Notes: generated by a model not told the origin, from the letters alone. 64,000 bases of DNA from Sphingobium estronivorans (GCF_008692605.1 NZ_LFCT01000003.1:124001-188000), one strand, 5' to 3'; positions 1-9,080 are shown, numbered from the stretch's first letter. Made by a program: numbers and translations.

Positions 1-1
1 C

Positions 2-889
2 GCCTTCATTTCCATCCACAACATGGCCGCCTGGATGATCGACCGCTTCGGCAGCCAGGCCGTCAAAGACAAATATCTCCCCTCCATGGTGCCGATGGAC
101 CGGATCGGCAGCTATTGCCTGACCGAAGCGGGGTCCGGCTCCGACGCGGCGGCGCTGAAAACCCGGGCGGTGAAGGACGGCGATCATTATGTCGTCACCG
201 GCTCCAAGCAATTCATCTCCGGCGGCGGCGAGAATGAAATCTATGTCGTCATGGTCCGCACCGGCGAAGAAGGCCCCAAGGGCATATCCTGTCTCGTCAT
301 CGAGAAGGATATGCCCGACGTCAGCTTCGGCGCGCCCGAACGCAAGCTCGGCTGGCATTCGCAACCCACGGCGCAGGTCAATTTCGACGGCGTTCGGGTG
401 CCGACCGAAAATCTGGTCGGCGCGGAGGGCGAAGGTTTCCGCATCGCGATGATGGGGCTGGACGGCGGACGGCTGAATATCGGCGCCTGCTCGCTGGGCG
501 GGGCGCAACGCTGTATTGATGAGGCGGTCAACTATACCAAGGACCGCAAGCAGTTCGGCCAGAGCATCGCCGATTTTCAGAATACCCAGTTCATGCTGGC
601 GGACATGGAGACGGAACTTCAGGCCGCGCGCACCCTGCTCTACGCGGCGGCGGTCAAGGTGACCCAAAATGCGCCCGACAAGACGCGCTTTGCCGCCATG
701 GCCAAGCGGCTGGCGACCGACACCGGCTCATCCGTGGTCGACCGCGCGCTGCAACTGCATGGCGGCTATGGCTATCTGATGGACTATCCGGTCGAGCGCT
801 TCTGGCGCGATTTGCGCGTGCATTCCATATTGGAAGGCACCAATCAGGTGATGCGCATGATCATCGCCCGCGACCTGCTGCGGCCCTAA
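2..889 (+). CDS. Acyl-CoA dehydrogenase, probably isobutyryl-CoA dehydrogenase (5' end outside window)
   Basis: The frame is already open at the window edge; 295 residues are visible and roughly the first 85 of a usual ~380-residue protein are missing. The family signature CLTEAGSGSDAA lies near the visible start, and the C-terminal part has LHGGYGYL and ILEGTNQVMR, the latter holding the expected catalytic glutamate. The enzyme would be an FAD-linked tetramer oxidising a short acyl-CoA and passing electrons to ETF. It is followed at 28 bp by a 3-hydroxyisobutyryl-CoA hydrolase and then mmsB, so isobutyryl-CoA from valine is the likely substrate; that specificity is inferred from context only. 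Confidence 0.9.
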   Translation, partial: AFISIHNMAAWMIDRFGSQAVKDKYLPSMVPMDRIGSYCLTEAGSGSDAAALKTRAVKDGDHYVVTGSKQFISGGGENEIYVVMVRTGEEGPKGISCLVIEKDMPDVSFGAPERKLGWHSQPTAQVNFDGVRVPTENLVGAEGEGFRIAMMGLDGGRLNIGACSLGGAQRCIDEAVNYTKDRKQFGQSIADFQNTQFMLADMETELQAARTLLYAAAVKVTQNAPDKTRFAAMAKRLATDTGSSVVDRALQLHGGYGYLMDYPVERFWRDLRVHSILEGTNQVMRMIIARDLLRP

Positions 890-917
890 ACCCGAGAGAG
901 ACTGCGCGGGAGACGAT

Positions 918-1976
918 ATGACCGATCAGTTGCTGATTTCCATCGACAATGGCGTGGGGCGCATCCGGCTGAACCGGCCCAGGGCGATCCACGCGCTGAC
1001 CACGGAGATTTGCAGCGCCATCATCGACGCTCTGCTGGCGTGGCGGACGGATGAGGATGTCGTCGCGGTGATGCTCGACCATGCGGAGGGTCGGGGATTT
1101 TGCGCGGGTGGCGACATTGCGATGATCGCCAACAGCGCGAAGGGCGATTGCTCCGAGGCCGAGCAATTCTTCCAAACGGAATATCGGATGAACCATCTGC
1201 TGTTCGTCTATGAAAAGCCGATCGTCGCCTTCATCGACGGCATCGTCATGGGCGGCGGCGTCGGTATTTCCGATCCGGCCCGCTATCGCGTCGCGACGGA
1301 GCGGACCACCTATGCCATGCCGGAAACGGGCATCGGCCTTTTCCCCGATGTCGGCGGCGGCTGGTTCCTGCCGCGCATGCCGGGACGGACCGGGACGTGG
1401 CTTGCCACCACCGGCGCGCGGATCAAGGGCGCCGATTGCGCCGCCATCGGCATTGCCACCCATTATATGGCGTCGGACAGGCTGGAAGCGGTGAAGGCGC
1501 GGATCATCGCCGATCCCTACGGCCTGGCCGAAATCCTGGACGAGATGGCGGACGTCCCGCCGCCCTCCGACTGGGAAGCGCATCGGGAGCGGATCGACCG
1601 GCTGTTCGCGTCGGACCGTTATGAGGACATTCTCGCCGCGCTGGAGGCGGACGGATCGGATTGGGCGCAGGCGCAGCTTGACACCCTTGCCACCAAATCG
1701 CCGCAGACGATCAAGGTCGCGCTACGCCAGATGGCGGAAGGCGCCGCCTTCACCGACTTCGCCGACAATATGCGCAACGAATATCGCATCGGCCATCATG
1801 TCATCCGCCGCCCCGATTTCGTCGAGGGCGTGCGCGCGGTGATCTTCGACAAGGACAATGCGCCCCGCTGGACCCCGGCGCGGCCGGAGGATGTGACGGA
1901 CGAACTGATCGACAGCCTGTTCGCGCCTTTGCCACCGGAACAGGAATGGACGCCGCTGCCCGAACTGCGTGGCTGA
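918..1976 (+). CDS. 3-hydroxyisobutyryl-CoA hydrolase (crotonase superfamily)
   Basis: A 352-residue crotonase-fold protein, longer than simple enoyl-CoA hydratases (~260) and matching the HIBYL-CoA hydrolase length. GFCAGGDIAMI (residues 60-70) forms the oxyanion-hole region and PETGIGLFPDVGGGWFL (135-151) is the hallmark of this subfamily, with E136 and D144 as the probable catalytic pair by analogy with the human enzyme. It removes CoA from 3-hydroxyisobutyryl-CoA in valine breakdown. The product is the substrate of the next gene (mmsB, 17 bp downstream), so these genes form one operon. Annotation as a plain enoyl-CoA hydratase is possible but less likely. Confidence 0.88.
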   Translation: MTDQLLISIDNGVGRIRLNRPRAIHALTTEICSAIIDALLAWRTDEDVVAVMLDHAEGRGFCAGGDIAMIANSAKGDCSEAEQFFQTEYRMNHLLFVYEKPIVAFIDGIVMGGGVGISDPARYRVATERTTYAMPETGIGLFPDVGGGWFLPRMPGRTGTWLATTGARIKGADCAAIGIATHYMASDRLEAVKARIIADPYGLAEILDEMADVPPPSDWEAHRERIDRLFASDRYEDILAALEADGSDWAQAQLDTLATKSPQTIKVALRQMAEGAAFTDFADNMRNEYRIGHHVIRRPDFVEGVRAVIFDKDNAPRWTPARPEDVTDELIDSLFAPLPPEQEWTPLPELRG

Positions 1977-1993
1977 AAATAGGAGAGCCTGAG

Positions 1994-2878
1994 ATGAGCC
2001 AGACCATCGCCTTTATCGGCCTGGGCAATATGGGCGGTGGCATGGCCGCCAATCTGCTGAAGAACGGCTTTGCCGTGCGCGCCTTCGATCTGGCGGAGGA
2101 AGCGCTGGCCAAGGCTGTTGAGGCCGGCGCCGTCCGTTGCGCGAGCGTGGCGGAAGCGGTGACGAACGCCGATGCGGTCGTCACCATGCTGCCTGCGGGC
2201 AAGCATGTCGAAGGCGTCTATTCCGGCGATGTGTTCGATGCAGCCAAGGCGGGCGCTCTGTTCCTCGACTGCTCGACCATCGATGTCGCGACCGCCCGGC
2301 GGGTTGAGGATGCCGCCGCCGCCAAGGGCTTCGAGATGGTCGATGCGCCGGTCTCGGGCGGGATCGCGGCGGCCAATGGCGGCACGCTGACCTTCATGGT
2401 CGGCGGCACGGATCAGGCCTTCGGCCGGGCCAAGCCGATCCTCTCCGCTATGGGCAAGGCGGTGATCCATGCCGGCGGCGCGGGCAATGGGCAGGCGGCG
2501 AAAATCTGCAACAACATGCTGCTCGGCGCGACGATGGTGGCGACTTGCGAAAGTTTCGCCATGGCGAAGAAGCTCGGCCTCGACCCGCAGACCTTCTACG
2601 ATATTTCCAGCGTGTCGTCGGGACAAAGCTGGTCGATGACCAGCTATTGCCCGGTCCCCGGCGTCGGCCCGCAAAGCCCTTCGGACAATGGCTATCAGGG
2701 GGGATTCGCCGTGGGCCTGATGCTAAAGGACCTGAAACTGGCGAGCGAAGCCGCGGCCTCGGTCGGCGCGAGCGTGCCGATGGGCCATGCGGCGGAAGCC
2801 CTCTATCAGCTCCTTGCCAATCGCGGCGAAGCGGCGCGCGACTTTTCGCTGATGATCGAGATGCTGGAGGGGAAATAA
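1994..2878 (+). CDS. mmsB: 3-hydroxyisobutyrate dehydrogenase
   Basis: A 294-residue NAD(P)-dependent beta-hydroxyacid dehydrogenase. The Rossmann start FIGLGNMGGGMAANL is at residues 7-21, the substrate loop DAPVSGG at 117-123, and the catalytic lysine is K170 in GNGQAAKICNNM. It oxidises 3-hydroxyisobutyrate to methylmalonate semialdehyde in valine catabolism. The frame stays open to an ATG at 1946 inside the previous gene, but the ATG at 1994 has AGGAG at 1981-1985 and begins directly at the conserved N-terminus. It closes the valine operon; a hairpin at 2901-2921 follows. The matching methylmalonate semialdehyde dehydrogenase is not in this window. Confidence 0.93.
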   Translation: MSQTIAFIGLGNMGGGMAANLLKNGFAVRAFDLAEEALAKAVEAGAVRCASVAEAVTNADAVVTMLPAGKHVEGVYSGDVFDAAKAGALFLDCSTIDVATARRVEDAAAAKGFEMVDAPVSGGIAAANGGTLTFMVGGTDQAFGRAKPILSAMGKAVIHAGGAGNGQAAKICNNMLLGATMVATCESFAMAKKLGLDPQTFYDISSVSSGQSWSMTSYCPVPGVGPQSPSDNGYQGGFAVGLMLKDLKLASEAAASVGASVPMGHAAEALYQLLANRGEAARDFSLMIEMLEGK

Positions 2879-2900
2879 CCCCTCCAGATTTTCGGGCGAC

Positions 2901-2921
2901 AGGGCGGGCAATCCCCGCCCT
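2901..2921. terminator. Hairpin between convergent mmsB and enoyl-CoA hydratase
   Basis: AGGGCGGG and CCCGCCCT form a perfect 8-bp stem with a 5-base loop, lying 22 bp after mmsB and 12 bp before the 3' end of the opposing hydratase. The T tract after it is weak (TTCGTT), so termination in either direction is inferred from position and stem strength. Confidence 0.55.
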
Positions 2922-2933
2922 TCGTTCAGGGGA

Positions 2934-3710
2934 TCAGCGCCCCTTCCAGACGCCGGGCCGCTTGGCGACGAAGGCTTCCATGCCCTCTTTCTTGTCCTCG
3001 GTCGCGGTCAGAATCTGGAACAGGCGGCGTTCGGTCAATATGCCCTGCGCCAATCCGGTTTCGAACGCCAGATTGACCATTTCCTTGTTCACCATCGCCG
3101 CCATGGGCGGCATCCCGGCGATCGCGGCGGCCGTCTTGAGCGCGTCGTCCAGCAACTCGGCCGCCGGAACGATCCGCGCGACCAGCCCGGCGCTTTCCGC
3201 TTCCTCAGCCCCCATCATCCGGCCGGTCAGGCACATTTCCATCGCCTTCGCCTTGCCCACCGCGCGGGTCAGGCGCTGCGATCCGCCCATGCCCGGCGCC
3301 ACGCCCAGCTTGATTTCAGGCTGACCGAATTTCGCCGTGTCGGCCGCCAGGATGAAGTCCGCCATCATCGCCAGTTCGCACCCGCCACCCAGCGCGAAAC
3401 CGGCGACCGCCGCGATCCACGGCTTGCGGGTCGCCACCACATCGCTCTGCCAGCCGGCGAAGAAATCCTGAAGGAAGAAATCCGCCGCCTCCTTCTCCAC
3501 CATTTCCTTGATGTCGGCGCCAGCGGCAAAGGCCTTCTCGCTGCCGGTGAGGACAAGGCAGCGTTGCGACGGATCGGCATCATAGGCCGCGAAGGCCGCG
3601 CCCAGATCCTTGAGCACCTGGCCGTTCAACGCATTCAGCGCCTGCGGACGGTTGAGCGTGACCAGCGTCACCGCGTCGCGCTGTTCCACCAGGATCGTTT
3701 CATAAGCCAT
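2934..3710 (-). CDS. Enoyl-CoA hydratase
   Basis: A 258-residue crotonase of normal length. Both expected catalytic glutamates are present, in [11 protein letters not shown] and in [16 protein letters not shown], and the oxyanion-hole region [11 protein letters not shown] is intact. It hydrates 2-enoyl-CoA, for example methacrylyl-CoA in valine breakdown or crotonyl-CoA in beta-oxidation. Two ATGs lie six bases apart (3716 and 3710); GGAG sits directly against the first but six bases before the second, so the second is preferred. It is transcribed toward the valine operon and is not part of the upstream folE-SDR unit, from whose SDR stop it is separated by about 90 bp. Confidence 0.9.
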   Translation of the reverse strand: MAYETILVEQRDAVTLVTLNRPQALNALNGQVLKDLGAAFAAYDADPSQRCLVLTGSEKAFAAGADIKEMVEKEAADFFLQDFFAGWQSDVVATRKPWIAAVAGFALGGGCELAMMADFILAADTAKFGQPEIKLGVAPGMGGSQRLTRAVGKAKAMEMCLTGRMMGAEEAESAGLVARIVPAAELLDDALKTAAAIAGMPPMAAMVNKEMVNLAFETGLAQGILTERRLFQILTATEDKKEGMEAFVAKRPGVWKGR

Positions 3711-3799
3711 TGCCATCTCCGTTCATTCGATCATTTGCGCCGCTCTATGCAGGGTGGCGATGCTTGACCAGCCCTTCGCAAACCGCATCTTCGCAACCG

Positions 3800-4639
3800 C
3801 TATCGGCACAGATGCATGAAGTCCCGGTCATAGCTGCGCTGATGCGCGCCGCCGTCGATATAAAGCGTCTGCCCCGTCACCGCACCCGCGCCCGCAAGGT
3901 ACAACACCGCTTCGGCAATCTGATCCGCCTGCGGCAACCGCTCCAGCGGCATCAGCTTCGCCAGCCGCTCCATCTGGCCCTCATCATAATCGGGCGTGGC
4001 TATGGTCAGGCCCGGTGCCACGGCGTTGACCCGAATCTGCGGCGCCAGCGTCGCAGCAGACAGTTTCGTCAGGCCAGCCAGCGCCATTTTCGACAGCGTA
4101 TAAGCCAGTTGATCGCCATGGGGATGGTCGATCCGCTGGTCCAATATGTTGACGATGCATCGATCGCCCGCCCCCGCCGGGACAGTCGCAAACGCCTTCG
4201 TCAGCAAGGTCGGCGCGGCGCAATTGACCGCATAATGGCGCATCAGGTCATCGGCACCCACATTGCCGAGCCGATCCTGCCCGAAGATCGCCGCGCTGTT
4301 GACCAGCACATCTGGGGGACGGCCGAACCGTTCCGCAACCAGCGCAACCAGTTCCTCCGCCCCTTCGGGATCGGCGAAATCGACGGTGAAACCGTCCCAT
4401 TCGGTCCCATGCTCCTCCAGCGTCAGCGCGAGGTGGGAATCGAGCCGGGTGTCATGGCTGCCATGGATGGCCAGCGAATAGCCCGCCCGCGCAAAGGCGG
4501 CCGATATGATACCGCCCAGCCGCCGGTGCCCGCCCGTGACCAGCGCCAGACGCTTCTGCGCCAGCGGCAAGGCGCCGGACTCCGGCTGCTTCCGAGCGCC
4601 ACCCAGAGGCCGATAACCGGGCGCTTCCTCTCCGCTCAC
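3800..4639 (-). CDS. Short-chain dehydrogenase, FolM/pteridine-reductase-like
   Basis: A 279-residue SDR. The cofactor motif is TGGHRRLGG (residues 35-43), with two arginines as in pteridine reductases, and the catalytic residues are Y180 and K184 (YTLSK). The usual catalytic serine is replaced by aspartate (NILDQRID, D167); D167-Y180-K184 has the same 13- and 4-residue spacings as the Asp-Tyr-Lys triad of Leishmania PTR1. The start is a GTG whose GTGA overlaps the folE stop, implying translational coupling with GTP cyclohydrolase I. Reduction of a dihydropterin such as dihydromonapterin is therefore a good guess, untested. About 25 extra N-terminal residues precede the Rossmann fold. Confidence 0.8.
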   Translation of the reverse strand: MSGEEAPGYRPLGGARKQPESGALPLAQKRLALVTGGHRRLGGIISAAFARAGYSLAIHGSHDTRLDSHLALTLEEHGTEWDGFTVDFADPEGAEELVALVAERFGRPPDVLVNSAAIFGQDRLGNVGADDLMRHYAVNCAAPTLLTKAFATVPAGAGDRCIVNILDQRIDHPHGDQLAYTLSKMALAGLTKLSAATLAPQIRVNAVAPGLTIATPDYDEGQMERLAKLMPLERLPQADQIAEAVLYLAGAGAVTGQTLYIDGGAHQRSYDRDFMHLCR

Positions 4640-5244
4640 GCGCCGATCAGCTTCAGCACTTCTTCGCGGCTCTTCTCATCGTCGCGGAAGACGCCGAGCA
4701 TGCGGCTGGTCTTCATGACGACATTGGGCGTACGCACGCCGCGCCCGGTCATGCAGCCATGGGTCGCTTCGACCACCACGGCCACGCCCTGCGGCTTCAG
4801 ATTTTCCCAGATGCAGTTGGCGACTTCCGACGTCAGCCGCTCCTGCACCTGAAGGCGGTGGGCAAAGGCGTGCAGCACACGCGCCAGCTTCGATATGCCG
4901 ACGACATACTGGCCGGGAAGATAGGCGATATGCGCGACGCCGACGATCGGCGCCATATGATGTTCGCAATGCGACTGGAACGGAATGTCCTTCAGCAGCA
5001 CGATGTCGTCATAGCCGCCTACTTCATGGAAGATGCGGGAAAGGTGATAGGCCGGATCGTCCCCATATCCGCGGCAATATTCCTTCCACGCCCGCGCCAC
5101 GCGTTCGGGCGTTTCGAGCAACCCTTCCCGCTCGGGCGTATCGCCCGACCAGCGGATCAGTGTCCGAATCGCTTCCGAAACATCCTTCGGAACGGGAATC
5201 TTGACCGACTCACCCGCGGCCTCCGCATCGGGATCATATTCCAT
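4636..5244 (-). CDS. folE: GTP cyclohydrolase I
   Basis: A 202-residue type I enzyme making 7,8-dihydroneopterin triphosphate from GTP, the first step of tetrahydrofolate and pterin synthesis. Zinc ligands C93, H96 and C164 are in SHCEHHMAP and THGCMTGRG, spaced exactly as C110/H113/C181 of the E. coli enzyme. The ATG at 5244 is chosen because conserved sequence begins soon after; in-frame GTG codons just upstream, next to AGGAGGAG, could extend it by four or five residues. The stop overlaps the GTG of the downstream pterin-reductase-like SDR, so both belong to one transcript. Confidence 0.95.
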   Translation of the reverse strand: MEYDPDAEAAGESVKIPVPKDVSEAIRTLIRWSGDTPEREGLLETPERVARAWKEYCRGYGDDPAYHLSRIFHEVGGYDDIVLLKDIPFQSHCEHHMAPIVGVAHIAYLPGQYVVGISKLARVLHAFAHRLQVQERLTSEVANCIWENLKPQGVAVVVEATHGCMTGRGVRTPNVVMKTSRMLGVFRDDEKSREEVLKLIGA

Positions 5245-5398
5245 GGACGACACCACTCCTCCTGTTGCTTCAGAGGCATATGGCGACTGATTCGCAGGAA
5301 CGCCAGCCCCTTCGCCGCGCTGGACAGAAGAACGCCCGGATGGCACATGCAGGTAAAACCGGATAAACCGGGTCGCGCCAATCAACCATAATGGAACC

Positions 5399-5989
5399 AT
5401 GCGGACCGAACAGATCGCCGCTGTCCTGCTTGCGGCAGGCACATCCTCCCGTTTCGGGGAGGAAGACAAGCTGATGGCCGAATGGCGCGGCAAGCCCGTG
5501 GCCGTCCATGCGCTGGAAACCGTCGCGTCCATGGCCTTTGCCGAACTGGTGGCCGTCGCCCGGCCCATCGCGCAGGCCCCCGTCCTCCACCGCAGGCTGG
5601 AGCGGCGCGGCTATACGATCCTGGTCAATGACCGGTCGGAGGAAGGCATTTCCAGCAGCATCGTCAGAGCGGTCGAGCATGTGATGCCGCTCCGCAAATG
5701 TCGGGGAATCCTGATCTGTCTGGCCGACATGCCCGATGTGCCGCAGACCCATTATAATCGCATCTGCCTCGCTGCGGAGGACATCCGGTCGGTGGTCGCC
5801 AGCACGGACGGCTTTTCCTCCTCTCCCCCCGCCTTTATCGGGCGCAAGCATTTTCCGGAATTACTGGCCCTGCGCGGGGATCAGGGCGCGCGGGCGCTGC
5901 TCAGCCATGGCGTGCAGATCGAGACGATGGGCGCCTGCCTGCGCGACATCGACACGCCCGAGGACCTGCTGATGCGGAGCGACGACTAA
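5399..5989 (+). CDS. MobA/MocA-like nucleotidyltransferase
   Basis: A 196-residue protein with the nucleotidyltransferase N-terminal loop LLAAGTSSRFGEEDKLM (residues 10-26) and the metal-binding LADMPDVP segment. These are typical of enzymes that add CMP or GMP to molybdopterin (MocA, MobA) and of related 2-C-methyl-erythritol-type transferases. By family it would mature the cofactor of a molybdoenzyme of the xanthine dehydrogenase type, but no such enzyme is adjacent, so the substrate is open. It is read divergently from folE, and its stop overlaps by 4 bp the stop of the MFS gene on the other strand. Confidence 0.75.
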   Translation: MRTEQIAAVLLAAGTSSRFGEEDKLMAEWRGKPVAVHALETVASMAFAELVAVARPIAQAPVLHRRLERRGYTILVNDRSEEGISSSIVRAVEHVMPLRKCRGILICLADMPDVPQTHYNRICLAAEDIRSVVASTDGFSSSPPAFIGRKHFPELLALRGDQGARALLSHGVQIETMGACLRDIDTPEDLLMRSDD

Positions 5990-7656
5990 CTCGAGCGGGT
6001 CGGGTCGGTCATCGGATCGCCCATCTCACGCGGATCGGCGGAGCGGGCGAGCGGCAGGGACCCGGTCTGCCGTTCCAGCATGCGGTGGACGACCGGCGGA
6101 TGGGGACCCTTGTGCAGGGCCTGGATCGCTTTGCTATTCGCCATGTCCGCCACCGTCCGGCGGCTGTTGTGGCGCACATAGTCGAGCCAGGTCGAGACAT
6201 GATAGCGCTCCATCCACAATTCCGGGTCGGCCAGATCGCGCAGCAGCGACCAGCCATGCGCGCCGTCGCGACGGCGGATGCGGCGGCGTTCGCTCATCGC
6301 CGCCAGGAACGGGACGACCGATCCCGCCGGAATGCGATATTCGATGGTGACGACCACAGGTCCGCTGCGCGGCGCGATGGGCACCGCCGTCTCCGGCTCC
6401 CGCCAGAGATTCTGGAGGTCGAGATTCTCGTCGCCCGCCTGCAGCAAAGGCCGGAGATAGCCGATCAGGGCAGAAACGAACTGGACGGCAGCCGCGACAT
6501 AGAGCGCGACGACGACGCCATGATCCTCCGCCAAGGTGCCGAACAGCCAGGCCCCGCCCGCCATGCCGCCAAAGGCGACCATCTGGTAGAGGGCGACCGC
6601 CCGCGCCACGACCCAGCGCGGGGCGGACATCTGGACAGAAACGTTGAAGCTGGACAGGGCGATCACCCATCCCGCCCCCGCCAGCAACAGACCAAGCAAG
6701 GCGAGGACCAGCCAGGGGCTGGCCGCCATCAACGCCGTGCCCGCAGCCAGCGCCAGAGCGGAACAGCGCACAATGGTTTCGACCGAAAAACGCTGACGCA
6801 GCTTAGCCGTGGACAAAGCGCCCAACACCGCGCCGATGCCGAAGGCCGCACTGAGCGCACCGAACGTCAGCGCGCTGCCGCCCAATATGTCCCGCGCGAC
6901 CAACGGCATCATCGCGGACACCGCGCTGGCCCCGATGCCGAAGGCTGCGGCGCGCAGCAGCACGTGCTGAATTTTGGGCGACATCGCGACATAGCGGACC
7001 CCAGCCGCCATCGCGACGCCCATACGCTCGCGCGGCAAGAGTTGCGGCGGCCGTTCGGGGCGCCAACGGACGAGAACAACAACCAGCCCGATATAGCTGA
7101 CCGCGTTGATCAGGAAGGCGCTCGCCGCCCCCGCCACGGCGACGATGACGCCGCCCAGCGCCGGGCCTGTGCTGCGCGCCATGTTGAAGCCCATGGAATT
7201 GAGCGAGACGGCATTGGGCAAGGCAGCGCGCGGCACCATGTCGCCCACCGACGCCTGCCACGCCGGGCCGTTGATCGCGGTCGCGCAGCCGACCAGGAAG
7301 GTGAAGCCGAGCAAGGCCCAGGGCGACACCCACCCCATCCAGGCGAACAGCGCCAGCAGGGCGGAAACGATCAGCATGAACAACTGGCAGCACAGCATCA
7401 CCAGCCGCCGGTCGCGATTATCCGCCAGCGCGCCTGCCCAGAGCGACAGCAACATGATCGGCAGGGTCGTTGCCGCCGGCACCAGCGCGATCATCTGCGG
7501 CGATGCCGACAGCGAGGTCATCATCCACTGGGCGCCGACCGACTGGATCAACCCGCCGAAATTGGAGGCAAGGCTGGCCCACCAGATCGCGCGGAAGATC
7601 GGAATCGAAAAGGGCGATGGCGCCTGAGGGGGGTCTGAGTCTGCCACGCAATCCAT
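5986..7656 (-). CDS. MFS transporter, EntS-like (MFS_3) with C-terminal soluble domain
   Basis: A 556-residue protein. Residues ~20-410 carry the membrane segments, with the MFS loop ADNRDRRLV after the second helix. The last ~130 residues are soluble and begin VVVTIEYRIP, followed by ELWMERYHVSTWLDYVRH, resembling the small ferredoxin-like (ABM) domain often found on this transporter family. Related proteins export siderophores or drugs; the substrate here is unknown and no siderophore genes are nearby. No clear ribosome binding site precedes the ATG. It is divergent from the thiolase gene and convergent with the MocA-like gene. Confidence 0.85.
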   Translation of the reverse strand: MDCVADSDPPQAPSPFSIPIFRAIWWASLASNFGGLIQSVGAQWMMTSLSASPQMIALVPAATTLPIMLLSLWAGALADNRDRRLVMLCCQLFMLIVSALLALFAWMGWVSPWALLGFTFLVGCATAINGPAWQASVGDMVPRAALPNAVSLNSMGFNMARSTGPALGGVIVAVAGAASAFLINAVSYIGLVVVLVRWRPERPPQLLPRERMGVAMAAGVRYVAMSPKIQHVLLRAAAFGIGASAVSAMMPLVARDILGGSALTFGALSAAFGIGAVLGALSTAKLRQRFSVETIVRCSALALAAGTALMAASPWLVLALLGLLLAGAGWVIALSSFNVSVQMSAPRWVVARAVALYQMVAFGGMAGGAWLFGTLAEDHGVVVALYVAAAVQFVSALIGYLRPLLQAGDENLDLQNLWREPETAVPIAPRSGPVVVTIEYRIPAGSVVPFLAAMSERRRIRRRDGAHGWSLLRDLADPELWMERYHVSTWLDYVRHNSRRTVADMANSKAIQALHKGPHPPVVHRMLERQTGSLPLARSADPREMGDPMTDPTRSS

Positions 7657-7718
7657 GAAGCGGAATTGGGCGAGACGGTCAAACCGCCGAATCGCGAAAT
7701 GCGTTGGAAGCAGGAATG

Positions 7719-7741
7719 AAATCGCGAAACGAGCGCGATTT
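7719..7741. repeat. 8-bp inverted repeat in the MFS / thiolase divergent region
   Basis: AAATCGCG and CGCGATTT are separated by 7 bases. A second copy of ATCGCGAAA lies 30 bp upstream (7691-7699). The position between two divergent promoters suits an operator, but there is no T tract and no regulator gene next to it. Confidence 0.4.
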
Positions 7742-7781
7742 AAGGGTTGACGTTACGGTCGTCGCGGCTTGACGATAGGAC

Positions 7782-7809
7782 TTGCACTTTACGTAAACGT
7801 AAATACATT
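7782..7809 (+). promoter_or_regulatory. Promoter with palindromic operator TTTACGTAAACGTAAA
   Basis: A perfect 7-bp inverted repeat (TTTACGT-AA-ACGTAAA, 7788-7803) fills exactly the 16-bp space between a -35-like TTGCAC and a -10-like TACATT. It lies 48 bp upstream of the thiolase start. The ACGTAAACGT core resembles sites reported for MerR-family regulators of branched-chain amino acid and fatty acid breakdown (LiuR type), which bind between the promoter elements. The match to LiuR is from memory and the regulator gene is not in this window. Confidence 0.55.
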
Positions 7810-7850
7810 CGCCGGCGTATCCGACGCCCTCCGGAGAGGAATGGAAAGCC

Positions 7851-9059
7851 ATGGAAGCCTTTATTTACGATGCCGTCAGAACACCCCGCGGACGGGGCAA
7901 GGCGGATGGATCGCTGCATGAAATCACGCCCATCCAGTTGGCGACGCAGGTTCTGGAAGCCGTGCGCGACCGGACCCGGATCGACACCGCCGATGTCGAC
8001 GATGTGGTTCTGGGCTGCGTCAGCCCCGTGGGCGAACAGGGCGCCGATATAGCCCGTGCGGCGGCGCTGAACGCCGACTATGCCCAGACCGTGCCGGGCG
8101 TTCAGGTCAACCGGTTCTGCGCCTCTGGCCTGGAGGCGGTGAACATGGCCGCGGCGAAGGTCTTTTCGGGCGAGGCGGGCCTTGCCATCGGCGGCGGCGT
8201 CGAATCGATGAGCCGGGTGCCCATGGGTTCGGACGGCGGCGGCTTTGCGATGGACCCGTCGGCCGCCTACAAGATATATTTCGCGCCGCAGGGCATTGGC
8301 GCCGACGTGATCGCGACCAAGTTCGGCATCAGCCGCGACGATGTCGATGCCTATGCCGTGGAAAGCCAGCGCCGGGCCAAGGCCGCGTGGGATGAGAAGC
8401 GTTTCGCGAAATCCATCGTGCCGGTGAAGGACGTGATGAGCGCGGTCGTGCTCGATCATGACGAACATATGCGCCCCGATGCAACGATGCAGTCGCTGGC
8501 TGCGCTGAAGCCCAGCTTCGCGGCGCTGGGCGAGGACATGCCGGGCTTCGATGCGATTGCCCTGCTGCGCTATCCCGAACTGGAGCGGGTGAACCATGTC
8601 CATCATGCCGGTAACAGCTCCGGCATTGTCGACGGCGCCGCCGCGGTGCTGGTCGGCAACAAGGAAATGGGCGAGAAATATGGGCTGACGCCCCGCGCCC
8701 GTATCAAGGCCATGGCCTCCATCGGGTCGGAGCCGCTCATCATGCTGACCGGGCCGGAATTCGTCGCGGGCAAACTGCTCAGCCGCGCGGGCATGAATAA
8801 GGCCGACATCGACCTTTGGGAACTGAACGAAGCCTTTTCCAGTGTCGTGCTGCGCTACATGCAGGCCATGGACCTCGACCACAGCCAGATCAACGTCAAT
8901 GGCGGCGCGATCGCGATGGGCCATCCGCTGGGCGCGACCGGGGCGATGGTACTGGGGACCGCGCTGGATGAGCTGGAACGGACCGGCAAGGGCACCGCGC
9001 TCATCAACCTGTGCGTCGGCGCGGGCATGGGCACCGGCATCATCATCGAGCGCGTTTGA
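7851..9059 (+). CDS. Acetyl-CoA acyltransferase (thiolase)
   Basis: A 402-residue thiolase. The nucleophilic cysteine is C90 in [11 protein letters not shown]; the C-terminal active-site blocks [15 protein letters not shown] and CVGAGMGTG hold the catalytic histidine and second cysteine. It cleaves 3-ketoacyl-CoA to acetyl-CoA and a shortened acyl-CoA, or condenses acetyl-CoA in reverse. It sits 21 bp before the fused hydratase/dehydrogenase gene, giving an operon with the last three steps of a beta-oxidation cycle. The palindrome-containing promoter at 7782-7809 probably controls both genes. Confidence 0.93.
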   Translation: MEAFIYDAVRTPRGRGKADGSLHEITPIQLATQVLEAVRDRTRIDTADVDDVVLGCVSPVGEQGADIARAAALNADYAQTVPGVQVNRFCASGLEAVNMAAAKVFSGEAGLAIGGGVESMSRVPMGSDGGGFAMDPSAAYKIYFAPQGIGADVIATKFGISRDDVDAYAVESQRRAKAAWDEKRFAKSIVPVKDVMSAVVLDHDEHMRPDATMQSLAALKPSFAALGEDMPGFDAIALLRYPELERVNHVHHAGNSSGIVDGAAAVLVGNKEMGEKYGLTPRARIKAMASIGSEPLIMLTGPEFVAGKLLSRAGMNKADIDLWELNEAFSSVVLRYMQAMDLDHSQINVNGGAIAMGHPLGATGAMVLGTALDELERTGKGTALINLCVGAGMGTGIIIERV

Positions 9060-9080
9060 GCGGAATTGGGAGAGACGAAC

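Noticed and set aside
5296-5320. GGAAC followed by a CGCT at EcfG-like spacing upstream of the MocA-like gene
   Set aside because: The -10 half does not match (CGCT for CGTT), and the context gives no support.
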